Shown: positions 34,298 to 43,389 of the stretch, piece after piece
Position numbering within the stretch: position 1 is the first letter of the stretch
Layout: the number at the start of each line of letters is the position of its first letter
Assembly: GCF_005144585.1 (NCBI RefSeq)
Contig: NZ_SSMQ01000052.1
Span: forward strand, 1-64,000
Origin: Polyangium fumosum
GTDB lineage: Bacteria > Myxococcota_A > Polyangia > Polyangiales > Polyangiaceae
Direction of reading: 5' to 3'
DNA length: 64,000 bases
Translations under genes and position numbers: made by a program
The notes under the pieces: generated by a model
What the model was told of the DNA's origin: nothing
The model's input: the letters and a program-made list of their open reading frames with translations, nothing else
Database searches by the model: none

Positions 34298-34816
34298 TCA
34301 AAGGCCCTTCGGCCGCGGGACCTCTTTCTCCCGCTTCCGGATCCGCGCCGCCACCTGCTCCGCGGCCGCCGTCATCTCCTGCGCTGGAATGCCCGCATCG
34401 CGCGGCTTCGGCATTCCGTAACCGACCTCGTACGACTCCGTCTGGATCGGCGGCGGCGGTTTGCCCGTTCCTTTCGGGCCGATTCCCACCGAGAAGAAGA
34501 TCTCGCCTTTTTGCAGCTCCACCCAGACGACGGATTCGTTCGTCGGGTAGAAGTTCACCACCTTCCACCCATTCACCTCATTCCCCACGGTCAGCCCGTC
34601 GAGCAATGCGACGAGCGCCGGATCGGGCGGCGCGGGAGCGGGGCCAAAAGGCTCGGTAGGCGCGGGCGCGTTGGCCGCAGCTCCGGCAGCGGGGGGCGCC
34701 GGCGTGCTCGGGTCGTTCTGCGCGGCCGCCACCAGGAACCCGAGGATCCCGAGGAGCAATGCAGCAGCGGCGATCCGGGCGAACAGGCGGGGGGTTTTTT
34801 CGGAAGGGGCGTTCAC
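34298..34816 (-). CDS. single-helix anchored protein, 172 aa
   Basis: The start is taken as GTG 34816, followed by a charged N terminus and one membrane helix (FARIAAAALLLGILGFLVAA, about residues 12 to 32), then a Pro/Ala linker and a small soluble domain (VVNFYPTNESVVWVELQKGE) ending in a charged helix. No family was recognised. It follows the 619-aa membrane gene by 37 bases in the same direction. Its 3' end lies 10 bases from the convergent pseudouridine synthase gene. Confidence 0.65.
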   Translation of the reverse strand: MNAPSEKTPRLFARIAAAALLLGILGFLVAAAQNDPSTPAPPAAGAAANAPAPTEPFGPAPAPPDPALVALLDGLTVGNEVNGWKVVNFYPTNESVVWVELQKGEIFFSVGIGPKGTGKPPPPIQTESYEVGYGMPKPRDAGIPAQEMTAAAEQVAARIRKREKEVPRPKGL

Positions 34817-34853
34817 GGGCGCCCTCGAAGCAAGCGGGAAAACCTGCCCGGCG

Positions 34854-36713
34854 TCAAGCCGCTCGGCCCTCGTCGGAGGCTGCGATGACCTGGGACGACC
34901 GCCGAATGCCCGAGCGCTCCTCCGCCTTGCGACCATCGCGCAAGAGGCCCACGAGGCGCGTGACGAGGTCCGCCGTCATCCACGCCGTCGGCAAGCGCGG
35001 GACCAGGGTGATCGCGCGCTCCGTCGCGCGTTTTCCGCGCTGCGATCGGCCTTGCTGCGCGACCGCCTCGATCGCCTCCTCGCACGGCGTCCCCGACGTC
35101 ACGCGGAGCAGCACCTCCGGCGAGCGCAACGTCGAGCCCGCGGCCGGCGTGAGCACCACGCCGACCTCGAGCCCCGCGAAACCCGGGAGCGGCGCGCGCG
35201 GGACCACGGCGAGCCGCAGCTCGTCGGCCTTCGCGCTGCCCTCGGGCACCCGGATGCGCGGGACGATGCGGACCTCTTCGCCGGCCTTTTTCGTCGCTTT
35301 GCGGACGCGCTTCGCGACGTCGCGCAGGAGCGGCGCGGCCGAGGCGACCGGATCGGGCGGCAACTCCGCGAGCCGGCCCGTGCAGAAGAGCGCGAGCAGG
35401 GCCACCGCGTCGTAGGCGAAGAGCTCGGCGTGGTACATCGAGGTGCGCGAGACGAACCACACGGCCCCGCCGAGGAGCAGCAGGCCGAGCGCGAAGAGGG
35501 CCTTTCCGGCGCGGGTGGAGACGTCGAGCAGGCCGGCTTGCGCGGAGGGGCGCGCGGCGCGGGCGAAGGCCTCTTCTTCGGAGACGGGGAGCCACGTGCC
35601 CGGGCCGCGCAGCGAGGACGCGCGGATCCAGCGCGGGGCCCGGAACGCGGCGAACGCCGAGGCGAGCGCGACGAGGAGCGCGCCCGCCGTGCCCGTGGAC
35701 AAGGTGAGCTGCAGGGCGAGGCCACCGACGAGCGCGAGGCCCGCGCCCGTCGCGCGCACGAAGAGCGGCGCCGGGATCAAGGGGCGCGGCTCGGCGCCGG
35801 CCGCGCGCGCGGCGCGCTCGACCTCGCGGGTCTTCCAGGCGACGAGCAGGGCGTAAAGGACAAACGCGAGGCCCCCGCCGAGGAGCACGAACGTGCGGCG
35901 ATCCGGGGCGAGCGCCGCGGGGCCCGGGGACGCGACCGTGGTCGGCTCGGCACGCGGCGCGGTGACTTCGAGGGCGCGCGCATCGAAGCGCACGAGCCAC
36001 GTGACGGGCTCGCCTTTGGGCGCGTACGGCCGCAAGAGTTCGAGCTCGTCGCGGCCCGTGGCGCGGCGAACGGTGGACAGGACCGAGGGCGGCGCGGCGG
36101 ATTCGTTCGAGGGATCGGCGGCGACGCCGGCCTCGTCGGGGCGCGGCTCGGTCGGGCCCGCGGGCAGGACGAACGTGGCGCGCGCCGAGTCGAAGCCGTC
36201 TTCCCACGTGAGCCCGGTCCAGCGGAGGCGGGCCATGGAGCCGTCGCGCTGGACGAGGCCGCGGCGGAAGAGCTCGGTGCGGTACCGGACGAACACCACG
36301 AAGACGCCCCGCGACAAACCCTTGTCCGCGTCGAAGCGGATGCGCATGGCCGAGGGGTTTGGTTGGCCGTCGTCGCGCGGGCGGCTCGGCGGCGGCAGCA
36401 TCTCCGTGGTGACGGGCGCGGCCGAGGCGAGCGAGTTCGTGGCGGCGTCGCGGCCCGGGACGACGTAGCCGTCGGGCTCGGGCACGGCGTCGGCGTCGAT
36501 GCCTTTCAGGTCGATCGACTTGAGCGGCCCGCCGGAGACGCGCAGGGTGAGCTTGTGCTCGACGCGGGCCGAGCCGTCCTTGTTCACGTCGACGCGGACG
36601 TCGTCGCCCGCGACGTGCACGTCGACCCACGCCAGAGCGGGCGCTGACCGCGTGACGAGGCCGAGGACGAGGCCGGAGGCCACGAGCCAGGGCCGGGCGA
36701 CACGAATGGACAT
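34854..36713 (-). CDS. large membrane protein with exported N-terminal domain, DUF2207-like, 619 aa
   Basis: ATG 36713 gives a signal peptide (VLGLVTRSAPALA then WVDV). The exported part (to about residue 280) begins with a strand-rich segment carrying VDVNKDGSARVEHKLTLRVS, in the style of DUF2207 proteins. Then come membrane helices near 290 to 310 (LLGGGLAFVLYALLVAW), 335 to 385 and 440 to 460, and a cytosolic-looking C-terminal domain with KKAGEEVRIVPRIRVPEGSA. The DUF2207 resemblance is architectural and not certain. It is probably in an operon with the 172-aa gene that follows. Confidence 0.65.
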   Translation of the reverse strand: MSIRVARPWLVASGLVLGLVTRSAPALAWVDVHVAGDDVRVDVNKDGSARVEHKLTLRVSGGPLKSIDLKGIDADAVPEPDGYVVPGRDAATNSLASAAPVTTEMLPPPSRPRDDGQPNPSAMRIRFDADKGLSRGVFVVFVRYRTELFRRGLVQRDGSMARLRWTGLTWEDGFDSARATFVLPAGPTEPRPDEAGVAADPSNESAAPPSVLSTVRRATGRDELELLRPYAPKGEPVTWLVRFDARALEVTAPRAEPTTVASPGPAALAPDRRTFVLLGGGLAFVLYALLVAWKTREVERAARAAGAEPRPLIPAPLFVRATGAGLALVGGLALQLTLSTGTAGALLVALASAFAAFRAPRWIRASSLRGPGTWLPVSEEEAFARAARPSAQAGLLDVSTRAGKALFALGLLLLGGAVWFVSRTSMYHAELFAYDAVALLALFCTGRLAELPPDPVASAAPLLRDVAKRVRKATKKAGEEVRIVPRIRVPEGSAKADELRLAVVPRAPLPGFAGLEVGVVLTPAAGSTLRSPEVLLRVTSGTPCEEAIEAVAQQGRSQRGKRATERAITLVPRLPTAWMTADLVTRLVGLLRDGRKAEERSGIRRSSQVIAASDEGRAA

Positions 36714-36762
36714 GGCCGAGACCTCCCACGGGGCGAGGTCCCGGGCCAAGTTCTCCGTTGGG

Positions 36763-37104
36763 TCAGCTCAGCTCCCCCGGGCCCGCGGGCGTGTGGGGGG
36801 TCGTGATCGGGCGGCTCGGGATGAACGCGAAGGCCGCGACGGCGATGCCGAGCACGATGTCGTTCGCCACGGCCCTGCCGCCGAAGTATCCGAGGACGAA
36901 CGGCGCGATGATCAGCCACGCGCCGAGCACGACGTTCACGAACCGGGCCTTCGGCGCCCAGAGCGCGACGATCGCCGAGGACGCGATCAGGATCCCGAGC
37001 AGGCGGTCATTGTTCGCGGCGTAGGTGTCGACGTATCCGAGCGCCGACGGAGCGATGAGCAGCCAGATACCCAGGACGATATTGATCCATCGGGGCCATC
37101 TCAT
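36763..37104 (-). CDS. SPW-repeat membrane protein, 113 aa
   Basis: Two copies of the SPW repeat are clear: WINIVLGIWLLIAPSALGY (residues 6 to 24) and FVNVVLGAWLIIAPFVLGYF (55 to 74). Each is followed by a second helix, giving four membrane segments. The function of this small family is unknown. It lies among small stress-type genes (37135..37338 and the Rieske protein), all leftward, which fits a general stress regulon, by inference. Confidence 0.9.
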   Translation of the reverse strand: MRWPRWINIVLGIWLLIAPSALGYVDTYAANNDRLLGILIASSAIVALWAPKARFVNVVLGAWLIIAPFVLGYFGGRAVANDIVLGIAVAAFAFIPSRPITTPHTPAGPGELS

Positions 37105-37134
37105 GGTAGGTTCCTCCTCCTCGGGCGATGGGTG

Positions 37135-37338
37135 TCACGCGGCGTGCCGCTTCTCGGCCTCCTGCTCGTGCCGCATTCCCTGCTCGTGATACCGCCGAGC
37201 CTCGATCGTGTGCCGGAGGGCCTCGGCCTCGTTTCCGCGCTCGTGCTGCTCCGCGGCCATCCGATGGTGCACGGCAGCGTTCTCGAAATGTTCAGCGGCC
37301 TTTCGATGGTGATCGGCCACGCTTTCGGTGCGGACCAT
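37135..37338 (-). CDS. small His/Glu-rich helical protein, 67 aa
   Basis: The start is placed at ATG 37338 (an in-frame ATG at 37395 would add 19 residues). The whole chain is one long charged helix rich in His, Glu and Ala (VADHHRKAAEHFENAAVHHR, EARRYHEQGMRHEQEAEK) with a heptad-like pattern. Similar small proteins appear in stress clusters of many proteobacteria; the histidines could bind metal. No function is established. Confidence 0.7.
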   Translation of the reverse strand: MVRTESVADHHRKAAEHFENAAVHHRMAAEQHERGNEAEALRHTIEARRYHEQGMRHEQEAEKRHAA

Positions 37339-37454
37339 TCCTAGCTCCGTGGGCGATTCGTGCCGCGAGGCGGCGTCCCCGACGTTCCGATGCAAACGAA
37401 GGCCCAGCCGCGGCGGACGAACCCGGCTGCGGCTGGGAGCGTCGCACCCGCGTA

Positions 37455-38333
37455 TTACGAAGCACCATTGAGGCCCGATTTACGGACCTCGATCTGGCCG
37501 TCGCGCACGCGCGTCTCGTAATGGGGCTCCGAGTCGGTCGCGGGGCCGACCATCACCCGGCCGTCGCGCAGCCGGAACTGCGAGCCGTGGCAGGCGCAGA
37601 CGACGCGCTCGCCGTCGAGGCGGCCCGCGCTGAGCGAGCAGCCGAGGTGCGTGCAGGTATCGCCGATCGCGTGGACGCGGCCGTTCGCGCGGGCGAGCAG
37701 GATCGGCGCGCCCTCGGCCACGACGCGGCGGAGCTGCCCTTCGACGAGCTCGTCATTGCGGAGCACCGGCACGAAGCCGCTCGGCCCGCCCTGCTCGAAG
37801 GCCCGGTGGCTCACGCCGATCCCGTAATGGTACGACATGACCCCGCCGAGCCACGCGCTGCCGAGCACGATGCCGAAGCCCGCCGTCGACGCGGCGATGC
37901 CCGTCCCGCGCCGGCCGTTCTTGCGCAGGAGCAACGAGACGCCGAAGAGGCTGGCCGCGACCGTGTTCAGCGCCGCGTGCACGAAGCCCACGCGCCGCGG
38001 TTTTCCGTCGAGGTAACTCCAGTCCGCGAGCCCCGCGAGCGCCGCCGCGCCCGCGGCTGCCAGCCCGAAGGCGTGCGCCGTGAAGGCCGCGTCGTGCAGC
38101 CCCTTTTTGCGTCGCCCGAGCCCGGCGATGTCCAGGACGAGCCCCGTCGCCCATGCGCCGATCGGGAAATCGGTGAGCGCCGCGTGAAGCGGGTGCCCGA
38201 GCCATGTCCCGTCGAGCGTGGTCCGGAGCTCCGGGCGCTTTTGCAGGACTGCTTGGACCGGCCGATGCACGGCCTCCGCGAGCGTATCGACGCTCGATCG
38301 GTTCTCGACTGTCGTCAGGAGCGACGTCGCCAT
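37455..38333 (-). CDS. DUF2231-like membrane domain fused to a Rieske [2Fe-2S] domain, 292 aa
   Basis: ATG 38333 has GAAAGGAG upstream. Residues about 35 to 175 hold four membrane helices of DUF2231 type (LGHPLHAALTDFPIGAWATG, GFGIVLGSAWLGGVMSYHYG). Residues about 195 to 290 are a Rieske ferredoxin domain with both cluster-ligand boxes, CTHLGC and CACHGSQF. The protein should carry a 2Fe-2S centre at the cytoplasmic membrane and take part in electron transfer, partner unknown. Domain order (membrane, then Rieske) is typical for this fusion. Confidence 0.92.
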   Translation of the reverse strand: MATSLLTTVENRSSVDTLAEAVHRPVQAVLQKRPELRTTLDGTWLGHPLHAALTDFPIGAWATGLVLDIAGLGRRKKGLHDAAFTAHAFGLAAAGAAALAGLADWSYLDGKPRRVGFVHAALNTVAASLFGVSLLLRKNGRRGTGIAASTAGFGIVLGSAWLGGVMSYHYGIGVSHRAFEQGGPSGFVPVLRNDELVEGQLRRVVAEGAPILLARANGRVHAIGDTCTHLGCSLSAGRLDGERVVCACHGSQFRLRDGRVMVGPATDSEPHYETRVRDGQIEVRKSGLNGAS

Positions 38334-38505
38334 CCCGTTCTCCTTTCGTGTCTCGTTGCGTGTCTCGGGGGCCTCTCCCCCGAACACGCCTCGCTGTGCA
38401 ATCGCCGCGCCGGCCATGACGTTCGTGCCCTGCCTTCCGGGCCGCCGGACCCGAGCCAGATCGCGATTTCGCGACGGGCATGTCCGTTGCTATCGTCGGC
38501 GGGCC

Positions 38506-39168
38506 ATGCCATTCCCTCGTTTTTTGCTTCCTTTCCTCGCGCTCGCGACCGGATGTGCCCAGGGCTCGTCCGGCGCGCTCGGCCAGACCGACACGACCGC
38601 GGCTTGCCCTCCGAGCGAGCTCGTCTGCGCCGTCGCAGGCATCGATGCCCCCATCGCCAAGGGCGCCGCTTTGCCCATCCAGGTCTCCGTCACCTCCGAG
38701 GGCGCCTCCACGCCGCCGCTCTCGTTCGCCTCGGCAAACCCGGACGTCTTCACGATCGACGACGCTCGCATCCACGCGCAGGCGCCTGGGATCGCGTCGA
38801 TGCTCATCACGATGGAGGGCGATTTGGTCGTGGACTTTCTTCACGTGTGGGTCGCGGAGGCGGACGCGCTCCGGCTCCATCGCGTCACCAACGGCGGCCT
38901 TCAGACGTCGCCTTTGCCTGCCGCGATGGAGATGCTCGTGGGCGACGAGCTCACCCTCGTCGCGGCGCCGCATCGAGGCCCGCAGCGGCTCTTCGGCGAG
39001 CTCGACGCGGCGTTCGAAGCCGATCCGCAGGTGGTCCTGATGCTCGACGAGGGCGTGGCCGGCAGCCGGCGCATCGTCGCCACGGCCGCGGGCGAGACGA
39101 CCGTCACCGTCAAGGCGCTCGGGATCGAGGCCGCCGTCGCGCTGACCGTGCTGGAGGTGTCGCCGTGA
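38506..39168 (+). CDS. putative lipoprotein with Ig-like beta domains, 220 aa
   Basis: ATG 38506 opens a lipoprotein signal with lipobox ATGC (PFLALATGC). The rest is beta-rich, with segments such as LPIQVSVTSEGASTPPLSFA, GDLVVDFLHVWVAEADALRL and TTVTVKALGIEAAVALTVLE, like bacterial Ig-like domains. No cysteine-based or enzyme motif was seen. Its stop overlaps the GTG of the next gene (GTGA), so the two lipoproteins are coupled and probably act together at the envelope. Confidence 0.7.
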   Translation: MPFPRFLLPFLALATGCAQGSSGALGQTDTTAACPPSELVCAVAGIDAPIAKGAALPIQVSVTSEGASTPPLSFASANPDVFTIDDARIHAQAPGIASMLITMEGDLVVDFLHVWVAEADALRLHRVTNGGLQTSPLPAAMEMLVGDELTLVAAPHRGPQRLFGELDAAFEADPQVVLMLDEGVAGSRRIVATAAGETTVTVKALGIEAAVALTVLEVSP

Positions 39169-39572
39169 GCCCCCGCGCGTCCCTCTTCCTTCTGGCCGCC
39201 GCCGCGCTCGCCGCGGGCTGCGAACCCAGCATCACCGCGCTCACCATCGCGCCGCCCACGGCCGTCGCCGACGTCGACAACGTCGAGAAGGACGTCCGCC
39301 TCTCGCAGGGCATCGCGCTCGCGATCGAGTGCACCTACCAGAACAGCCCTTGCGAGGACGCGACCGCGACCTCGAGTGATCCGGAGATCGTGCGTGTCCT
39401 GCCCGGCTTCGTGGATCTGCTCGCGCCGGGCGACGCGTATCAGCGCTACGCCACCGACGTGCCGCGCGCCGTCTTCATCTTCGTCGGGGGCAAGCCCGGC
39501 GACGCCGTCGTGACGCTCACGTCGAGCGATGGCAACACGAGCATCGACGTCAACGTGCTCCCGCTTCCCTGA
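39165..39572 (+). CDS. small putative lipoprotein, 135 aa
   Basis: The start is GTG 39165, overlapping the preceding stop. Lipobox LAAGC (Cys 19) follows a hydrophobic signal. The mature part is a single beta-rich domain with a Cys pair (CTYQNSPCEDATA) and ends TLTSSDGNTSIDVNVLPLP, resembling the partner lipoprotein upstream. Function unknown. Confidence 0.7.
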   Translation: MSPRASLFLLAAAALAAGCEPSITALTIAPPTAVADVDNVEKDVRLSQGIALAIECTYQNSPCEDATATSSDPEIVRVLPGFVDLLAPGDAYQRYATDVPRAVFIFVGGKPGDAVVTLTSSDGNTSIDVNVLPLP

Positions 39573-39647
39573 AGCCGGCCCGACCGAGGGGACCGCGGCC
39601 CGGCCGCTCTCCCCCGCTTTCCGCCGAATTTCCGCCCTCTGTAGACA

Positions 39648-39674
39648 TGCTTTCCCGAGGATTCGAGGAAAGCA
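39648..39674 (+). terminator. hairpin after the lipoprotein pair
   Basis: TGCTTTCC (39648..39655) and GGAAAGCA (39667..39674) form a perfect 8-bp stem around an 11-base loop, 75 bases after the lipoprotein stop and before the leader ORF. Only a short T tract follows. It may end the lipoprotein transcript. Confidence 0.4.
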
Positions 39675-39709
39675 CGGTTTCACGCGCCGCCGGCATCAGG
39701 AGGAACTTG

Positions 39710-39766
39710 ATGCTCATGGGCATCTTCCCGTATGTAGGAGGGACGCATCGGAGACCATCGGGATGA
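39710..39766 (+). CDS. possible 18-residue leader peptide of the STAS gene
   Basis: AGGAGGA lies six bases before an ATG that opens a short frame, MLMGIFPYVGGTHRRPSG, ending TGA 39764..39766. The stop overlaps the ATG of the STAS gene (ATGA), and that gene has no good ribosome site of its own. Coupled translation from this leader is therefore plausible. Confidence 0.4.
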   Translation: MLMGIFPYVGGTHRRPSG

Positions 39767-40602
39767 CGGACGCGACCGACGAGTCGGTAGTGGTGGAGGG
39801 GAAGCGGATCGAGCGCGTCCTGGAGGCGCTTTCGCTCGCTTCCGTCGGGGCCTTCGACGAGGCCATCGGGCTCTCCGGCGCGCTGACCGAGGATCGGTTC
39901 GGTGCGCTCGAAGAGAGCCTGCTCGTGCTGCTTCGGGAGCTCAAGCAGACCCGCGAAGAGCACGACAAGGCGATGAGTGATCTCGAAGCGTCGCGGCGCG
40001 ACCTCGAGGAGAAGGTCGCCACGGTGGAGCGGCAAAGCATCGCGATCCGCGAGCTCAGCGTGCCCATCATCGACGTGTGGGACGACGTGCTCACGCTGCC
40101 GCTCGTCGGCGCGATCGACAGCGCGCGCGCCTCCGAGATGACCGAGAAGCTCCTGCAGCGCATCGCCGATCGCGGCGCGGAGTACGTGATCATCGACCTG
40201 ACGGGCGTCGACGTGGTCGACACGATGACGGCCGCGCACCTCGTGCGTTTGACGCACGCGGCCAAGCTGCTCGGCGCGAAATGCGTGCTGACGGGCGTGC
40301 GCCCCGACGTGGCGCGTACGCTCGTGGAGATCGGCGTCCACCTCGGTGGGCTCATGACGCTGCGCACGCTGAAGGACGGCCTGCGCGCCTGCCTCAACAT
40401 GCGCGAGGCCGACCGCATCAGCCTGCGCAAGAAGCCCGGCGAAGGCGACAAGGACAAGAAGGCGCAGGCCTCGAAGGACGAAGGGCAAGACCGCACGGTG
40501 AGCCGAGGCGAGCGCCGCCAGCGGCCGCCGCGGCCCGAGGCTTCGGGCTCCCCGTCGTCGATGCCGGCGTCGATGCAGGCGTCCGAGGACATCGGGCTTT
40601 AG
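39763..40602 (+). CDS. RsbR-like STAS-domain regulator, 279 aa
   Basis: Residues 1 to 65 are helical, 60 to 105 a coiled coil (SDLEASRRDLEEKVATVERQ), and 108 to 215 a STAS domain with PIIDVWDDVLTLPLVGAIDS and IIDLTGVDVVDTMTAAHLVR, the latter holding Thr residues at the positions phosphorylated in RsbR-type stressosome proteins. The tail is Lys/Gln-rich and disordered. No RsbS or RsbT partner is adjacent. A sensor or scaffold role in stress signalling is inferred from the family. Translation may depend on the overlapping 18-residue leader. Confidence 0.82.
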   Translation: MTDATDESVVVEGKRIERVLEALSLASVGAFDEAIGLSGALTEDRFGALEESLLVLLRELKQTREEHDKAMSDLEASRRDLEEKVATVERQSIAIRELSVPIIDVWDDVLTLPLVGAIDSARASEMTEKLLQRIADRGAEYVIIDLTGVDVVDTMTAAHLVRLTHAAKLLGAKCVLTGVRPDVARTLVEIGVHLGGLMTLRTLKDGLRACLNMREADRISLRKKPGEGDKDKKAQASKDEGQDRTVSRGERRQRPPRPEASGSPSSMPASMQASEDIGL

Positions 40603-40645
40603 CCCGAACGCGCTCCTTCGCGCCGTTCGATTCCCTTACCTCCAA

Positions 40646-40669
40646 CCCCTCTCCCTCGCGGGAGAGGGG
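40646..40669. terminator. strong palindrome between convergent genes
   Basis: CCCCTCTCC (40646..40654) and GGAGAGGGG (40661..40669) form a perfect 9-bp stem with a 6-base loop, between the STAS gene and the ClpA-like gene that converge here. It has no T tract but is well placed as a two-way terminator. This exact palindrome type is frequent between genes in GC-rich bacteria. Confidence 0.6.
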
Positions 40670-40681
40670 CGGCGGTGATCC

Positions 40682-43288
40682 TCAAGCGCCCGTTGCCAGC
40701 TCGCCGGCGGCTTCGTCCACCGCGTCGACGACGATCTGCCCACGATCGGCCGAGAGCAGCGCGACCGATCCCGCGGGCAGCTCGCCGCGCAGGATCATCT
40801 CGGCGATCGGCGCCTCGACGTGGCGCATGATCGCGCGCTTCATCGGGCGCGCGCCGAGCCCCTCGTCGAACCCGCCTTCCGCGAGGAGCACGTCGAGCAC
40901 GGCCGGCTCCACGTCGAGGCGGATGTCCTTTTCTTCGAGCCCACGCCCGAGCGCCGCGAGCAGCCTGCGCGCGACCTCCTTCACCTCGACCTTGCCGAGC
41001 GGGCCGAAGACCAGCACCTCGTCGATGCGGTTGTAGAGCTCCGGCGGCAGGGCCCCGCGCGCGGCGGCGAGCATCGTCGATTCGAGCTTGTCCGGCGAAA
41101 CCTGCGCCGCGCTGCTGCGGGAAAACCCGACCGAACGTTCGCTCTTGAGGGCCCCGGCCTCGGCCGCGCCGAGGTTCGAGGTCAACACGATCACCGTGTT
41201 CGTGAAATCGACCCGCCGGCCGCGACCGTCCGTCATGCGCCCCTCGTCGAAGACCTGGAGGAACGCTTCGAGCACGTCGCGGTGCGCCTTCTCGATCTCG
41301 TCGAGCAGGATCACCTGGTAGGCGCGGCGGCGCACGGCCTCCGTGAGCTGGCCGCCGGCCTCGTGCCCGACGTAGCCGGGCGGCGCGCCGATGAGCCGCG
41401 CCGTCGCGTGCGCCTCGCTGTACTCGGAGAGGTCGAGCCGCGTCATCGCGTCGGCCGAATGGAAGAGCGCCTCGGCGATGGCTTTGGCCGTCTCCGTTTT
41501 GCCGACGCCCGTCGGCCCGAGCAAAAGGAATGTGCCGAGCGGCCGGTCCGCGCGAATGCCGGCGGCATTGCGCCGGAGGACCCTCGCAATGCGGGCGAGC
41601 GGCGCCGTGTGGCCGACGACCCGATCGGCGAGCAGCTTTTCCAGGTTGAGCATGCGCTCGCGATCGGTCTCGAGCAGCCGCTCCTCGGGGATGTCCGCGA
41701 GGCTCGCGAGGACCTCGGCGACCTCGGAGGGCCCGACGGGCGCGAGCTTTCCGGCCCCGGCGCGCCGTCGAGCGCGCGCGCCGGCGAGGTCGAGGATCCC
41801 GATGGCCTTGTCGGGCAAGGCGCGGCCCGGCAGATAGCGGACCGACCACGAGACCGCGGACGCGATGGATTCGTCCGTGTACCCGAGCCCGTGGTGGGCG
41901 CCGAGGCCCTGACAAACCTGTTTGCAGAGGAGGAAGGCCGATTCCTCGTCCGGCTCCTCGATTTCGACGACCGAGAATCGCCGCGCGAGCGCGGGATCGG
42001 GCTCGAACGCGCGCCGGTGCTCCTCGGGCGTCGTGGCGCCGACGAGGCGGAGATCGCCGCGGGCGAGGGCGAGCTTGATCTCGGCCGTGGCCTCGTCGAG
42101 GCCGCCGGAGAAGAGCTCGTGGATCTCGTCGACGAAGAGGATGACGGCGCGCCCCTCCTCGCGAATCTCGCGCAGAATGGCGTTCATGCGCTCGGCGAGC
42201 GCGCCGCGCGTCGCGGTGCCGGCGACGAGCTCGGAGACCGCGACCTCGACGAAGAGCCGCGCCGCAGACGGATCTCGATCGGCCTCGCGGGCGAGGCGCT
42301 CGGCGATGCCCCGCGCGACCGAGGTCTTTCCCACGCCGGCCGGCCCCACGAGCAGGCAGCTATTTTGGTTTTTCTTGGCCAGGATGTCGAGCGTCGCGTC
42401 GACCTCGGCGTCCCGACCGATCACGGGATCGATTTCGCCGAGGCACGCCGCGAGCGTGAGGTTTTTCCCGAGCGCCGCGAGCGTCGGCGTCTTCGCCCGA
42501 TCGAGCGCGAGCGGATGGCCCTCCGGGATCGTAGGCCCGGGCGCGAGCAGCTCCCGCGCCTTGATTTTGCGGTCCTTCTCGGCCGGCTTCGCGGGCGCGG
42601 GCGTGGGCAGCGGGATCGGCGTCGCGGTCGCCGTGGCCTGCGGCGGAGGGGGCGAGGGCGCGGCGGTCGGCGTGACCGTGGGCGCCTTCGTGGGCGGACG
42701 TTGCTCCTGCCCGAGCCGACCCGGCGGCGGAAAAAGCGGGACCGTCACGCCCGTGCCCGTCGGCCGCTTCGCGGGCGTGGGCGTGGGTTTGTCGAGGTCG
42801 ATGCGCGTGGCAGCGCGCGGGGCCGGCCGGGGCTCGGCCTCCGTGGTCTTGCCGCCCGCGGCCTGCGGCACGCGCCGGGCCGCGACGACCCCGAGCGAGA
42901 GCTGCATGGCCGCCGTGCGCAGCCTTCCTGTGTCCACGCCGGCCTGGACGAGGGCGCGGTGCGCGGCGCAGGTGCGATCCGCGAGCAGGGCGAGGAGCAG
43001 GTGCAGGGGGTTCGGCTCGCCGAGCGGCGCGCGCTTGCCGAGCTCGCGGGCCGCGACGGTGGCGCGGGCGAGCGGATCGGGCGTGTCCTCGTCGAACGAA
43101 CGACTGGCCTTGAGGAGCGTGTCCGCGTCGAGGCGCCGCTCGCGCAGGAGCTCGCCGGCCTGACCGTCGCGCGAGGCGATGGCGGCGAGGAGGTGGACGC
43201 TCGTCGGGCGCTCCTTACGCGCAGCGGCCAGGTCCTGGGCGAGCTTGCGCAGCGTGACGAGCTCGGCCTGCGAGCGGGGGATCGTCAT
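40682..43288 (-). CDS. ClpA/ClpC-type AAA+ unfoldase, 868 aa
   Basis: Residues 5 to 135 are a Clp N domain. A long Pro/Thr/Ala linker (about 140 to 275) precedes AAA domain 1 with Walker A GPAGVGKTSVA (near 314) and Walker B VILFVDEIHEL. AAA domain 2 has GPTGVGKTETA (near 589) and VILLDEIEKAHRDV. There is no ClpB/ClpC-type coiled middle domain, so the layout is ClpA-like, yet a VGF tripeptide (SERSVGFSRS) sits where ClpC has its ClpP-binding loop. It should thread substrates into ClpP. The Pro-rich linker is longer than usual. ATG 43288 was chosen because the Clp N domain begins there. Confidence 0.9.
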   Translation of the reverse strand: MTIPRSQAELVTLRKLAQDLAAARKERPTSVHLLAAIASRDGQAGELLRERRLDADTLLKASRSFDEDTPDPLARATVAARELGKRAPLGEPNPLHLLLALLADRTCAAHRALVQAGVDTGRLRTAAMQLSLGVVAARRVPQAAGGKTTEAEPRPAPRAATRIDLDKPTPTPAKRPTGTGVTVPLFPPPGRLGQEQRPPTKAPTVTPTAAPSPPPPQATATATPIPLPTPAPAKPAEKDRKIKARELLAPGPTIPEGHPLALDRAKTPTLAALGKNLTLAACLGEIDPVIGRDAEVDATLDILAKKNQNSCLLVGPAGVGKTSVARGIAERLAREADRDPSAARLFVEVAVSELVAGTATRGALAERMNAILREIREEGRAVILFVDEIHELFSGGLDEATAEIKLALARGDLRLVGATTPEEHRRAFEPDPALARRFSVVEIEEPDEESAFLLCKQVCQGLGAHHGLGYTDESIASAVSWSVRYLPGRALPDKAIGILDLAGARARRRAGAGKLAPVGPSEVAEVLASLADIPEERLLETDRERMLNLEKLLADRVVGHTAPLARIARVLRRNAAGIRADRPLGTFLLLGPTGVGKTETAKAIAEALFHSADAMTRLDLSEYSEAHATARLIGAPPGYVGHEAGGQLTEAVRRRAYQVILLDEIEKAHRDVLEAFLQVFDEGRMTDGRGRRVDFTNTVIVLTSNLGAAEAGALKSERSVGFSRSSAAQVSPDKLESTMLAAARGALPPELYNRIDEVLVFGPLGKVEVKEVARRLLAALGRGLEEKDIRLDVEPAVLDVLLAEGGFDEGLGARPMKRAIMRHVEAPIAEMILRGELPAGSVALLSADRGQIVVDAVDEAAGELATGA

Positions 43289-43389
43289 GATGGGGAGGGG
43301 GGTCTCACGTACGCGGTGCGTGGGACAAGTTTTCGGCCGGGGACGGGGCAGGGCGTTCGTGTAGGATGGGCGGAGGAGAGCACCCATCC

